Of a stretch of DNA of 64,000 nt, positions 8,654 through 15,733 are shown piece after piece. How positions within the stretch are numbered: the first letter of the stretch is position 1; each line of letters opens with the position of its first letter. The stretch covers positions 429,819 to 493,818 of the forward strand of contig CAYOOP010000001.1 in the NCBI GenBank assembly GCA_964405685.1. Reading direction: 5' to 3'. This DNA is from CAYOOP01 sp964405685 (GTDB taxonomy: Bacteria > Pseudomonadota > Alphaproteobacteria > Rickettsiales > SXRF01). The notes beneath the pieces are model-generated. The model saw only the letters and a list, made by a program, of their open reading frames with translations, did no database searches and was not told the DNA's origin. The translations under genes and the position numbers were made by a program.

Positions 8654-9529
8654 TTATTCTAGCACCGTGAGCGACACCTTGCCGCTACCCCGCGCACTCG
8701 GCTGCTGCTGCGAAGCATGTGGTTTCCACCCCGTCATCGCGATGATGTCAAAACGTGCGCGAATGCGCCCTTCCTCATCGCTGTATTTTTTCGCGTAGAT
8801 GCGATTGATTTCTGCCAGCACCTTGCGCGTCATCGGTACGCGCGAACGTTTTTCTAAAATATTCGTTTCATTCATACTGCGCAAATCGTGCATCAAATGC
8901 GTCACGGTTTCGTAGCTCGCATTAAGTGTCACATCATCGACGACCGGCAGTGCAAACCCCGCGCGTTGGAGCAGCGCACCTGCATCCCTCACATCAATCG
9001 TGGGGTGTACGCGCATGGAAGCGCCGCCACACACGGCAAGCTCCGCCTCCATCATCATCTCACGCAATTCCACCAGCGTATCTCCACCCAAAAATAACGC
9101 CAAAAACAATCCATCGGGTTTAAGCGCCTGCGCGGCTTGCGCCAGCACCCCCGGCACATCATTGGTGTGATGTAAAATACCAAGTGAAATCAGCGCATCC
9201 AAGCTCGCTTCTTCAAGCGGCAATGTTTCAAATCCCCTCTCCCCTTGAGGGAGAGGGTTAGGGGTTGCTGTAAGTAGGGAGAACCCCTTCCCTTTGATCC
9301 CCTCCCTCAAGGGGAGGGGAAATTCTAGGGTGCGGGTGGCAGTACATTTCGGATGCGAAACGAGCGACGTCGGCATCGGGCTCATCACTACCACGCGCTT
9401 GAAATGTCGGTTGATATCCTGCAGCCGGTCCGCCGCCATTTCCGCCATCGTCTCCAGCAAAAAATGCTCGCGTGGGATCACGCGCTTTAAACGCTGTTGA
9501 TACACGCTGTGATTGAAGAGTTGCTGCAT
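8654..9529 (-). CDS. NDUFAF5/BioC-like methyltransferase with in-frame repeat
   Basis: A class I SAM-methyltransferase-fold protein of about 291 aa resembling the NDUFAF5/BioC-like group (HFLLETMAEMAADRL near the N-terminus; DALISLGILHHTNDVPGVL, KPDGLFLALFLGGDTLVELRE in the core). Two features are odd. First, the glycine-rich SAM motif I expected after the first 40 residues is not recognisable (VVVMSPMPTSLV stands there). Second, residues about 71-99 are encoded by a dispersed palindromic repeat (9234-9319) and have no counterpart in the family. The protein may therefore be inactive or have lost SAM binding. The start at 9529 (MQQLFNHSVYQQRLKRV) fits the family and leaves 24 bp to divergent comF. 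Confidence 0.7.
   Translation of the reverse strand: MQQLFNHSVYQQRLKRVIPREHFLLETMAEMAADRLQDINRHFKRVVVMSPMPTSLVSHPKCTATRTLEFPLPLREGIKGKGFSLLTATPNPLPQGERGFETLPLEEASLDALISLGILHHTNDVPGVLAQAAQALKPDGLFLALFLGGDTLVELREMMMEAELAVCGGASMRVHPTIDVRDAGALLQRAGFALPVVDDVTLNASYETVTHLMHDLRSMNETNILEKRSRVPMTRKVLAEINRIYAKKYSDEEGRIRARFDIIAMTGWKPHASQQQPSARGSGKVSLTVLE
9234..9319. repeat. Nested palindromic repeat inside methyltransferase gene
   Basis: An 86-bp element with an outer inverted repeat (arm 9234-9257, beginning CCCCTCTCCCCTTGAGGG, pairing with 9299-9319) and an inner one (AGGGGTT 9260-9266, AACCCCT 9282-9288). It is read in frame by the host gene, giving a peptide that contains the NPLPQGERG string. A shorter relative lies at 10311-10350. 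The nested architecture and length resemble the other repeat family in this window, although the arm sequence differs. Confidence 0.85.
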
Positions 9530-9553
9530 GGCTTCGCTAGCGTATACTACCCT

Positions 9554-10285
9554 ATGAGGCCTATGCAACATCTGTTCACCCGCGCGCTCAACGCTTTTTT
9601 CCCGCCGCAATGCTTCTGCTGCGCAGAGCGCGTCACCACGCACGGCACACTGTGTCTGCCGTGCTGGGAGAAAATCCAATTCATCACCTCACCGCTATGC
9701 GGTGCTTGCGGCCTGCCGCTGCCATTCGCTCCGCAAGAAGGCATGCTCTGCGGCGGCTGCATCGAAGAACGCCCCGCTTACAGCGCTGCCCGCACCGTCT
9801 TCCGTTTTGACGACCACAGCAAAACCCTGATCCACCAACTTAAATTCCAAGACGAGCTCTACCTCGCCAAAACCTTTGCCATCTGGCTCGCGCGCTGCGG
9901 CGCGGAGTTGATTGCCCGCTCGGATGTTATCGTCCCCGTGCCACTGCATCGCAAACGCTTGATCGAACGGCGCTACAACCAGTCTGCGCTTTTAGCCCAA
10001 GCCTTAAGCAAATCCACGGGCCTTCCTTGCATCGTCAATGCCCTCCTCAAAACCCAAAACACCCCCGCGCAAAGCGGGCTCTCCCGCAAGGAACGCGAGG
10101 CCAACGTCAAGCGCGCCTTTGCCGTTAATCCAAAATCCCTCAATGTCTTACGCGGAAAAAGCGTGCTCTTGGTCGATGATGTAATGACAACCGGCGCAAC
10201 CGCAGGAGCCTGCACCAAAGCCTTGATGGAAGCGGGTGCCAACACGGTCAACGTATTGACGCTCGCAAGGGTCGCAAGAGATTGA
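9554..10285 (+). CDS. comF: ComF family phosphoribosyltransferase-like protein
   Basis: A 243-aa ComF/GntX-family protein. The N-terminus has a zinc-finger-like set of cysteines (CFCCAERV, CLPCW, CGACGLPLPF, CGGCIEE) and the C-terminus a type I PRTase domain with the PRPP motif LLVDDVMTTGATAGAC. In naturally transformable bacteria ComF handles incoming single-stranded DNA, and it is also widespread in species not known to be competent. The ATG at 9554 was chosen because it leaves the divergent methyltransferase start free; an open frame extends to 9497. An ATG three codons later is also possible. Confidence 0.87.
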   Translation: MRPMQHLFTRALNAFFPPQCFCCAERVTTHGTLCLPCWEKIQFITSPLCGACGLPLPFAPQEGMLCGGCIEERPAYSAARTVFRFDDHSKTLIHQLKFQDELYLAKTFAIWLARCGAELIARSDVIVPVPLHRKRLIERRYNQSALLAQALSKSTGLPCIVNALLKTQNTPAQSGLSRKEREANVKRAFAVNPKSLNVLRGKSVLLVDDVMTTGATAGACTKALMEAGANTVNVLTLARVARD

Positions 10286-10310
10286 CAAAACGGCCCCGTT
10301 ACCATTATAT

Positions 10311-10350
10311 CCCCTCTCCCCTTGGGGGAGAGGGTTAGGGTGAGGGGTTT
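10311..10350. repeat. Short palindromic repeat, possible comF terminator
   Basis: CCCTCTCCCC and GGGGAGAGGG form a perfect 10-bp hairpin with a 2-3 base loop, followed by TTAGGGTGAGGGG and TTTTTA. It is a short form of the element inside the methyltransferase gene at 9234-9319. It lies 25 bp after the comF stop and may end that transcript. Confidence 0.7.
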
Positions 10351-10379
10351 TTAATCCGGTCCAACTTTCTACATGATGT

Positions 10380-10466
10380 GCCCAGGTGGCGGAATTGGTA
10401 GACGCACTAGCTTCAGGTGCTAGCGTTCGCAAGAACATGGGAGTTCGAGTCTCTTCCTGGGCACCA
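10380..10466 (+). tRNA. tRNA-Leu (anticodon CAG)
   Basis: An 87-nt cloverleaf with acceptor stem GCCCAGG (10380-10386) pairing CCTGGGC (10456-10462), discriminator A and an encoded CCA (10464-10466). The anticodon loop TTCAGGT, in the stem CTAGC/GCTAG, gives anticodon CAG, which reads CUG. The long variable arm (about CGTTCGCAAGAACATG) and the D-loop GGTAGAC are typical of leucine tRNAs. Confidence 0.96.
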
Positions 10467-10538
10467 CGCCTCAAGCCTTCGGCTTCGGGTGGCTTACGCC
10501 ACACGAAGGCGAGCTTAGGCGTAGGGGGACTATAAAAA

Positions 10539-10895
10539 TCACTTTACCACCAACGCCCCGAGCGGCTTACCGCCCAAAATATGCACATGGAAATGCGGGA
10601 CAATCTGGCCGGAATCGGCACCGTGGTTCGAAATAATGCGATAGCCATTTTCCACCACGCTCATTTCCTTGGCCACTTTTTGCACTGCTTTCCAAAAGCC
10701 AAGCTGTAGCGGCGCGGGTGCATTTACAAAATCATCAATGGAAACATAATCACCCTTGGGGACGACGAGTACATGCACGGGAGCATGCGGCGCGATATCA
10801 TGAAAGGCGAGGGCAAACTCGTTTTCATACACCTTCTTGCACGGAATTTCCCCGCGCAGAATTTTGGCGAAGATGTTGGTGGTATCGTAGGTCAT
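10539..10895 (-). CDS. HIT family nucleotide-binding protein
   Basis: Histidine-triad hydrolase of the HINT branch, 118 aa. The active-site HIT motif is HFHVHILGG (residues about 101-109), preceded by the family segments NIFAKILRGEIPCKKVYE and HVLVVPKGDY. HINT proteins hydrolyse purine nucleoside phosphoramidates; the physiological role here is unknown. The ATG at 10895 overlaps the stop of the nitroreductase gene (ATGA), so it is the last gene of the his transcription unit. In other alphaproteobacteria an HIT protein also commonly follows hisE. Confidence 0.9.
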   Translation of the reverse strand: MTYDTTNIFAKILRGEIPCKKVYENEFALAFHDIAPHAPVHVLVVPKGDYVSIDDFVNAPAPLQLGFWKAVQKVAKEMSVVENGYRIISNHGADSGQIVPHFHVHILGGKPLGALVVK

Positions 10896-11491
10896 ATAAT
10901 TGTGCAAGTTTCTCCGAAGGAAAGGCGCGGGCTGCGCGGATGCAACTTGCTTGGATCACCATAGCCTAGGCTGCAGATGAAGTTGGATTTGATGTGTGTG
11001 CCGGCGAAAAACTCTGCGTCAACGGCCGCATTGTTAAATCCGCTCATCGGCCCGCAATCAAGCCCCAGCGCGCGTGCCGCCATGATCAGATATGCACCCT
11101 GCAAGCTGGAATTTCTAAGCGCAATGACTTCCAGCTTATCTTCCGGCAAATCCGTAAACCATGCTTTGGCATCGACGTGCGGGAAGGTTTTGGGCAACAT
11201 TTCATAAAAATGAATATCCATGCCAATGATCGCCGTTACCGGTGCTTGCATCATCTTGTCCTGGTTGCCCTTATCCAGCATCGGTTTAAATTTTTCCTTC
11301 GCTGCTTGTGATTTCACAAACACCACGCGCATCGGCAGCATATTGGCAGACGTCGGCCCCATGATGAAAAGCGCATGGAGTTTCTGCAACAGCTCATCCG
11401 CAACCGGCTTATCAAGCCACGCGCTATGCGTGCGCGCTTCGGTGAACAAATGTGCAAGCGCATGATCGTCCAGTGAATGATGGTGGCCCAT
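10892..11491 (-). CDS. Nitroreductase-fold oxidoreductase, RutE/HadB-like
   Basis: A 199-aa flavin-dependent oxidoreductase of the nitroreductase superfamily, in the RutE (putative malonic semialdehyde reductase) group. Recognisable features are the N-terminal ARTHSAWLDKPV with GPTSANMLPMRVVFV (FMN-binding loop) and C-terminal LIMAARALGLDCGPMSGFN. In the E. coli pyrimidine pathway RutE reduces malonic semialdehyde; no other rut gene is visible here, so the substrate is open. It lies between hisE and the HIT gene in the same direction with overlaps of a few bases, so it is co-transcribed with the histidine genes. Confidence 0.8.
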   Translation of the reverse strand: MGHHHSLDDHALAHLFTEARTHSAWLDKPVADELLQKLHALFIMGPTSANMLPMRVVFVKSQAAKEKFKPMLDKGNQDKMMQAPVTAIIGMDIHFYEMLPKTFPHVDAKAWFTDLPEDKLEVIALRNSSLQGAYLIMAARALGLDCGPMSGFNNAAVDAEFFAGTHIKSNFICSLGYGDPSKLHPRSPRLSFGETCTII

Positions 11492-11494
11492 GAG

Positions 11495-11827
11495 CTATTC
11501 CTTGGTTTGCATTTTACGCAGTGCTTTTTCCTCAAAACCGGAAGTGCCTTCGCGCCGCTGCATTTCCGCGAGCACTTCTTCCGGCGCAATACCTGCATCG
11601 GCCAGTAAAATCAGCAGATGAAACAGCAAATCGGCGGATTCATTCACAATTGCCGACCTATCGTCCGACACGCCGGCAATCGCCGTTTCCACGCCCTCTT
11701 CACCCACTTTCTGCGCAATTTTCTTGCGGCCTTTAGCGTAGAGCGAGGCGATATAGGATTCATTGGGCGATGCCGTTTTCCGGCTGACCACAATAGCATA
11801 CAGATGTTTTAAATATCCAGCGTCCAT
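11495..11827 (-). CDS. hisE: Phosphoribosyl-ATP pyrophosphatase
   Basis: Second step of histidine biosynthesis, hydrolysing phosphoribosyl-ATP to phosphoribosyl-AMP. The protein has 110 aa, the usual length for a stand-alone HisE. The MazG-like helices carry the acidic motifs KVGEEGVETAIAG and NESADLLFHLLILL that bind magnesium. It lies 2 bp after hisF. The partner enzyme hisI is separate, at 62572, rather than fused to hisE. Confidence 0.93.
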   Translation of the reverse strand: MDAGYLKHLYAIVVSRKTASPNESYIASLYAKGRKKIAQKVGEEGVETAIAGVSDDRSAIVNESADLLFHLLILLADAGIAPEEVLAEMQRREGTSGFEEKALRKMQTKE

Positions 11828-11829
11828 AT

Positions 11830-12669
11830 TTATAACCTTACAGGGATTTTCATATCATGCATGGATTGCTTCACTTGTGCAATGGTATAGGTGCCGAAGT
11901 GGAAAACCGAAGCAGCAAGCACGGCGGAGGCGTGCCCCTCTCGCACCGCTTCAGCAAAATGGTCTAGGCTACCAATACCACCGGAGGCAATCACGGGAAT
12001 ATGTACCGCATCCGCCACCGCGCGGGTTAGGGCTAAGTTCACACCTTGTTTGGTGCCATCGCGATCCATCGACGTCAGCAGAATTTCCCCCGCACCATAG
12101 GCTCCCATTTTTTGTGCCCAGGCTACGGCGTCGAGCCCCGTTGGGTTTCTTCCTCCATGCGTAAATACTTCGAAATGGTCGTCATCCTCGGCCGCACTTA
12201 GTGCGGTCGGGGATCTCATGCCATTCGCCAAGATCCCCGCTTCGGCTAGGCCTCGCGAGGATGACGCCACCGATTTCGCATCAATCGCAACCACAATGCA
12301 CTGCGATCCAAATTTTTCTGCCGCCTCACGCACAAATTCCGGCCGTTTCACCGCTTCGGTATTGATCGACACCTTATCCGCGCCGGCAAGCAAGAGTTGC
12401 CGAATATCTTCCAGCGTGCGCACACCACCACCGACGGTCAGCGGCATGAAACACGCCTCCGCCACGCGCGACACCACATCATACAGTATGCCGCGATTGT
12501 CGCTCGATGCCGTAATATCCAAAAAACAAAGCTCGTCCGCGCCTTGCGCGTCATAAATTTTCGCCTGCGCCACCGGGTCACCGGCATCAATCAAATCCAC
12601 AAAATTGACACCCTTGACCACCCGGCCATCTTTGACGTCTAAGCAGGGAATAATGCGTGTTTTGAGCAC
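11830..12669 (-). CDS. hisF: Imidazole glycerol phosphate synthase HisF with 29-residue repeat insert
   Basis: Cyclase subunit that uses ammonia from HisH to make imidazole glycerol phosphate and AICAR. The (beta/alpha)8 barrel is complete: RIIPCLDVKDGRVVKG, TVGGGVRTLEDI, GAGEILLTSMDRDGT and PVIASGGIGSLDHF. At 279 aa it is about 28 residues too long. The excess is residues about 135-164 (between VVVAIDAKSV and FEVFTHGGR), encoded by an 87-bp palindromic element at 12180-12266. This loop follows the central beta strand and varies between species, so the protein could still fold. The start is GTG, overlapping the hisA stop by one base. Confidence 0.95.
   Translation of the reverse strand: MLKTRIIPCLDVKDGRVVKGVNFVDLIDAGDPVAQAKIYDAQGADELCFLDITASSDNRGILYDVVSRVAEACFMPLTVGGGVRTLEDIRQLLLAGADKVSINTEAVKRPEFVREAAEKFGSQCIVVAIDAKSVASSSRGLAEAGILANGMRSPTALSAAEDDDHFEVFTHGGRNPTGLDAVAWAQKMGAYGAGEILLTSMDRDGTKQGVNLALTRAVADAVHIPVIASGGIGSLDHFAEAVREGHASAVLAASVFHFGTYTIAQVKQSMHDMKIPVRL
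12180..12266. repeat. Nested palindromic repeat inserted in frame in hisF
   Basis: Outer arms CGTCATCCTCG (12180-12190) and CGAGGATGACG (12256-12266) are perfectly complementary over 11 bp. Inner arms GGGGATCT (12209-12216) and AGATCCCC (12231-12238) are perfect over 8 bp. The element is 87 bp, exactly 29 codons, so it keeps the reading frame. It has the same GTCATCCT...AGGATGAC design as the intergenic copy at 28577-28666. Confidence 0.92.
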
Positions 12670-13379
12670 TACACAATCTCTTCCGGCTTCACCGTGCCCT
12701 CATACAGCGCCTTGCCGATGATGACGCCTTCGATGCCATCCACTTCATGGGTGCGGTAGGCATCAATATCGGCTTTGCTGGTAATGCCGCCGGAGGCGAT
12801 GATGGGTATGGTGACGGATTGTGCGAGTGCGACTGTCTCTTCAATATTGGGGCCCTGCATCGCTCCATCACGATCAATGTCAGTATAAATAATCGCCGCC
12901 ACGCCTGCGTCTTCAAATTTTTGAGCCAGCTCGGTGGCGTCTTGCGCCGTGACATCCTTCCAGCCGTTGATGGCGACTTTGCCTTTCACCGCATCAATCC
13001 CAACCACCACTTGATCAGGAAATTGTCGGCACACTTCTTTGACAAAAATGGGGTTTTTTTGCGCCACCGTACCTAAAATCACGCGAGAAACACCGGCGCT
13101 CAGCCACTTACCAATCACATCCATGTTGCGCAGTCCCCCGCCCAGCTGCACAGGCATAGTAATGTGCGAAAGGATGGATTTAATTGCATGTTCGTTGGCG
13201 GGCTTGCCCTGAAACGCGCCGTCTAAATCGACCAGATGCAGGTAAGAAAACCCGGCTTTTTCAAACGCCATGGCTTGTTCGGCTGGGTCTTCATTATAAA
13301 TTTTCGCCTGCGCCATATCGCCTTGCGTCAGCCGCACACACTTGCCGTCTTTCAAATCAATGGCGGGGTAGAGAATCAT
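12669..13379 (-). CDS. hisA: ProFAR isomerase HisA
   Basis: Isomerises the aminoaldose ProFAR to the ketose PRFAR, just before the HisHF step. The barrel enzyme has 236 aa, the normal length. The catalytic aspartates are in LYPAIDLKDGKCVRL (first strand) and IYTDIDRDGAMQG (fifth strand), and the phosphate-binding loops are VQLGGGLRN and IIASGGITS. Its start overlaps the stop of the upstream acetyltransferase gene (ATGA) and its stop overlaps the hisF GTG start. Confidence 0.96.
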   Translation of the reverse strand: MILYPAIDLKDGKCVRLTQGDMAQAKIYNEDPAEQAMAFEKAGFSYLHLVDLDGAFQGKPANEHAIKSILSHITMPVQLGGGLRNMDVIGKWLSAGVSRVILGTVAQKNPIFVKEVCRQFPDQVVVGIDAVKGKVAINGWKDVTAQDATELAQKFEDAGVAAIIYTDIDRDGAMQGPNIEETVALAQSVTIPIIASGGITSKADIDAYRTHEVDGIEGVIIGKALYEGTVKPEEIV

Positions 13380-13945
13380 AAAATGCCCGAAATCGGCTCT
13401 ACGTGTTTGTAATAAAACTTGCCAGCGATCATCTTGCCGCCGACGTATTCATAGTAAGGCAGCGTGCCCCAGAGCGTAAAACCTTGCTCTTCATACAGTT
13501 TCACCGCTGGTTCTTGCGTTTCGCGCACGCTGAGTTTCAACACCGAATAGCCAAGCTTGCGTGCTTCGCGCTCGGCTTCGTTCAATAATTCTTTGGCAAG
13601 CCCATGCCCGCGTGCCCAGGGAGCAACGAAATGCGCATCCAGATTTGCTGCAAAGGCGGATGTTTCTTTCGTGGGGCCGGGTTTGATCAGCTGAATGCTG
13701 CTGGCAATTGCGCCATCCAGGCGTCCTACGAAAAGTTCGCGGTCCGGCACAAGCAGCACGCCGCTCCAATATTTCTCCAGCACATCCCGCCCGGGCGGCA
13801 CCATCCAGTTAAAGCCGATGCCATCGCGAATGGCATCCTCCGTTGCCTGAACGAGATCGTTCAGGTCGGCCCGCTGGAACTCGGAAATTTTTTCAACGCG
13901 AATGGACACTGGGGGCGAGTTTAGTACGGCACGCCTAGAGTGCAA
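13376..13945 (-). CDS. GNAT family N-acetyltransferase
   Basis: A GNAT-fold acetyltransferase of up to 189 aa. The acetyl-CoA binding region is visible as HFVAPWARGHGLAKELLNEAEREARKLGY, followed by LSVRETQEPAVKLYEEQGF. The substrate cannot be told. The start is unclear: TTG at 13945 is the longest frame, and a GTG at 13909 would fit the conserved start (VSIRVEKISEF). The gene lies in the his operon directly before hisA (ATGA overlap) and after an unknown gene. A TATAAT box just upstream (13954-13959) may give it and hisAFE a promoter of their own. Confidence 0.78.
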   Translation of the reverse strand: MHSRRAVLNSPPVSIRVEKISEFQRADLNDLVQATEDAIRDGIGFNWMVPPGRDVLEKYWSGVLLVPDRELFVGRLDGAIASSIQLIKPGPTKETSAFAANLDAHFVAPWARGHGLAKELLNEAEREARKLGYSVLKLSVRETQEPAVKLYEEQGFTLWGTLPYYEYVGGKMIAGKFYYKHVEPISGIL

Positions 13946-13953
13946 TGAAATTT

Positions 13954-13981
13954 ATTATACTGACACATTATTTTATCGCAA
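13954..13981 (-). promoter_or_regulatory. Candidate internal sigma-70 promoter in his operon
   Basis: Read on the minus strand, TTGCGA (-35) and a perfect TATAAT (-10) are separated by 16 bp, immediately upstream of the acetyltransferase-hisA-hisF-hisE block and overlapping the end of the preceding unknown gene. It could restore transcription downstream of the toxin-antitoxin and unknown genes. Prediction only. Confidence 0.4.
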
Positions 13982-14530
13982 CCGGCTCCTACCCATCCTC
14001 TCGACCTCTGCCAGCAGAATATTGAGATCGATAGAATCAATACCAATTCTGGCTTGATGCCAGTCCTCCACAGGAACAACTTCTAAATCCTCATGATTTT
14101 TGATAATCCCGGATTGCCTGAGTTTGCGACCGAGAAGGGGGGCCATCGCCTCTTCAAATTGATTTGCTTCTATTGCCTGTTTCCCCGGACTATAGTTGCC
14201 AAACCATATTCGTTCGGTCAGTTTTTCCATAAGCCTTGCTGCCAAGCCGGTTCTAAGGTTGTCTATATTGATATCACTAATTGCGATCTCAGCCGCACGT
14301 CTACGTCCCTGAACTTTTTCTGCCCTGAATTTACTCAGGTCTTTAGCCACACCCTTAATATCAAGCAGCCTTTCGCCTTCTTCGCGATAGCCAGATGCGA
14401 GTTTTATTTTATTTCCTTCTATAGCAAATTTGCAATCAGCAAACATTTCTGGGTCATAAACGGGAGCACTATATTTTGCCAAATTATTGAGTAATGCTAC
14501 TATATCTTCTGGATCAATCTCTGCTGTCAT
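13973..14530 (-). CDS. Hypothetical protein within the his operon
   Basis: A 185-aa protein I do not recognise. It has no signal peptide or membrane segment and is rich in charged residues. The central part (about 60-110, LDIKGVAKDLSKFRAEKVQG onward) looks helical, and the C-terminus ends in basic RMGRSRLR. It separates hisH from the acetyltransferase-hisA block with gaps of about 10 and 28 bp. The sequence is more AT-rich than the his genes around it, which suggests later insertion. The ATG at 14530 has an AAGGAA-like ribosome-binding site. Confidence 0.6.
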   Translation of the reverse strand: MTAEIDPEDIVALLNNLAKYSAPVYDPEMFADCKFAIEGNKIKLASGYREEGERLLDIKGVAKDLSKFRAEKVQGRRRAAEIAISDINIDNLRTGLAARLMEKLTERIWFGNYSPGKQAIEANQFEEAMAPLLGRKLRQSGIIKNHEDLEVVPVEDWHQARIGIDSIDLNILLAEVERMGRSRLR

Positions 14531-14539
14531 AATAATTCC

Positions 14540-15166
14540 TTACTCTAACATAATGAAATTTTTCAATAGCTTCGATCCAGTCTCCTGGCTTTTTTCAGGG
14601 TGAAACTGGGTGCCGAACATATTGCCGTGCGCCACCGCTGCGGTCACTGGTCCGCCGTAATCCACGGTCGCAGCGATATCTTCCGCACTCGTACATTTTG
14701 CATGATAGCTGTGCACAAAATAAGCATGTGCACCGTTTGTGATATTTTTAAACAGCGGCGATGGTTTTGGAAATTGCAATTCGTTCCAGCCCATGTGAGG
14801 GATTTTAAGCGCACTATCACTCGGCATCATCCGCACCACATCACCTTTAATCCACCCCATCCCCTTATGCTCACCATGTTCAAACCCGCGCTCGAACATC
14901 AGTTGCATGCCGACACAAATGCCCAAAAACTTCTTCTGTTTGTGAATCACATTTTCAGTGAGCGTATCGAGCAACCCCGGCACCGTGCGCAGCCCATTCA
15001 TGCAATCGGCAAACGCGCCCACACCCGGAAGTACGATATGGCTCGCAGCGTTCAGCTGCTTGGGGTCACTGCCCACAATGATTTTCTGCGTATCCGCCAC
15101 ATGTTCAAACGCTTTCGCGCACGAACGCAAATTGCCGGAGCCGTAATCGATGATGACAAGATTCAT
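14540..15166 (-). CDS. hisH: Imidazole glycerol phosphate synthase glutaminase subunit HisH
   Basis: Class I glutamine amidotransferase that supplies ammonia to HisF. The protein has 208 aa, a normal size. The nucleophilic cysteine is in FLGICVGMQLMFE, the catalytic His/Glu pair in GTQFHPEKSQ, and the N-terminal IDYGSGNLRS and VLPGVGAF motifs are present. Its ATG overlaps the stop of the upstream toxin gene (ATGA), so toxin and HisH translation may be coupled. Confidence 0.95.
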   Translation of the reverse strand: MNLVIIDYGSGNLRSCAKAFEHVADTQKIIVGSDPKQLNAASHIVLPGVGAFADCMNGLRTVPGLLDTLTENVIHKQKKFLGICVGMQLMFERGFEHGEHKGMGWIKGDVVRMMPSDSALKIPHMGWNELQFPKPSPLFKNITNGAHAYFVHSYHAKCTSAEDIAATVDYGGPVTAAVAHGNMFGTQFHPEKSQETGSKLLKNFIMLE

Positions 15167-15432
15167 TCAAATAGCTCCGAGTGACTGCCAAACCTGAGCA
15201 ATTCTAGCGTGTTTTCATACACACGGTAAATGAGCAATACATCTGGTGCAATATGGCATTCGCGGTGCCCCTTCCAATTGCCCACGAGTAGATGGTCGTG
15301 GTATTTTGCATCTGGCGTTTCGCCGCGTGCGAGCGTAGCGACCACACGCTCAAGCGTTTCGCGTTGCTTGGGAAGGTGGCGGAAACGCTTGATGTCTTTT
15401 TTAAAACGCGAAGACTGTTTAATTTCCATCAT
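15163..15432 (-). CDS. RelE-superfamily mRNA interferase toxin, YafQ-like
   Basis: An 89-aa toxin of the YafQ branch of the RelE/ParE superfamily, which cleaves mRNA on the ribosome. Typical features are the N-terminal RFKKDIKRFRHLPKQRETL helices and the C-terminal block HLLVGNWKGHRECHIAPDVL followed by LLIYRV and LELLRFGSHSELF, containing the conserved His/Arg/Asp residues. The start is one of two adjacent ATGs (15432 or 15429), both overlapping the end of the antitoxin gene; the frame is open further upstream, but that part has no family resemblance. The stop overlaps the hisH start, so a toxin-antitoxin pair is embedded in the histidine operon. Confidence 0.87.
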   Translation of the reverse strand: MMEIKQSSRFKKDIKRFRHLPKQRETLERVVATLARGETPDAKYHDHLLVGNWKGHRECHIAPDVLLIYRVYENTLELLRFGSHSELFE

Positions 15433-15685
15433 GCCAGCTGGCAAATAATGCGTCGGTGTTGCTGAATTTCTCTCCTTTACCTTCCTCAAGTTCACGCATG
15501 GCAGAAAGGGTTTCAGCGCTGGGGCGTTTGACACGAGGCTGAAATGGTAATCCACCTTCGTTGACAGATTGCTGAAGGAAAAGCCGCACGGCATCGCTCA
15601 CGCTAAGCCCCATAGCAGCAAATAATTCCTCCGCCTGATGCTTAAGGGGCGGGGATACGCGCGCTTGAATAATTGCATTTGTCAT
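15419..15685 (-). CDS. RelB/DinJ-family antitoxin
   Basis: An 88-aa antitoxin with an N-terminal ribbon-helix-helix DNA-binding domain (residues about 1-45: IIQARVSPPLKHQAEELFAA and GLSVSDAVRLFLQQSV) and a C-terminal toxin-binding tail (AMRELEEGKGEKFSNTDALF). This is the DinJ pattern, and its partner is the overlapping YafQ-like toxin (14-bp overlap, antitoxin first). It probably represses its own promoter through the palindrome at 15697-15723. Confidence 0.87.
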   Translation of the reverse strand: MTNAIIQARVSPPLKHQAEELFAAMGLSVSDAVRLFLQQSVNEGGLPFQPRVKRPSAETLSAMRELEEGKGEKFSNTDALFASWHDGN

Positions 15686-15696
15686 TAGAAAAGCTC

Positions 15697-15723
15697 CATA
15701 TGCAATACATATTAATGCATATG
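15697..15723. promoter_or_regulatory. Palindromic operator of the toxin-antitoxin pair
   Basis: CATATGCA (15697-15704) and TGCATATG (15716-15723) are a perfect 8-bp inverted repeat with an AT-rich 11-bp centre, ending 12 bp upstream of the antitoxin ATG. The position and symmetry fit autoregulation by a ribbon-helix-helix antitoxin. Confidence 0.6.
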
Positions 15724-15733
15724 AACGACAAAA

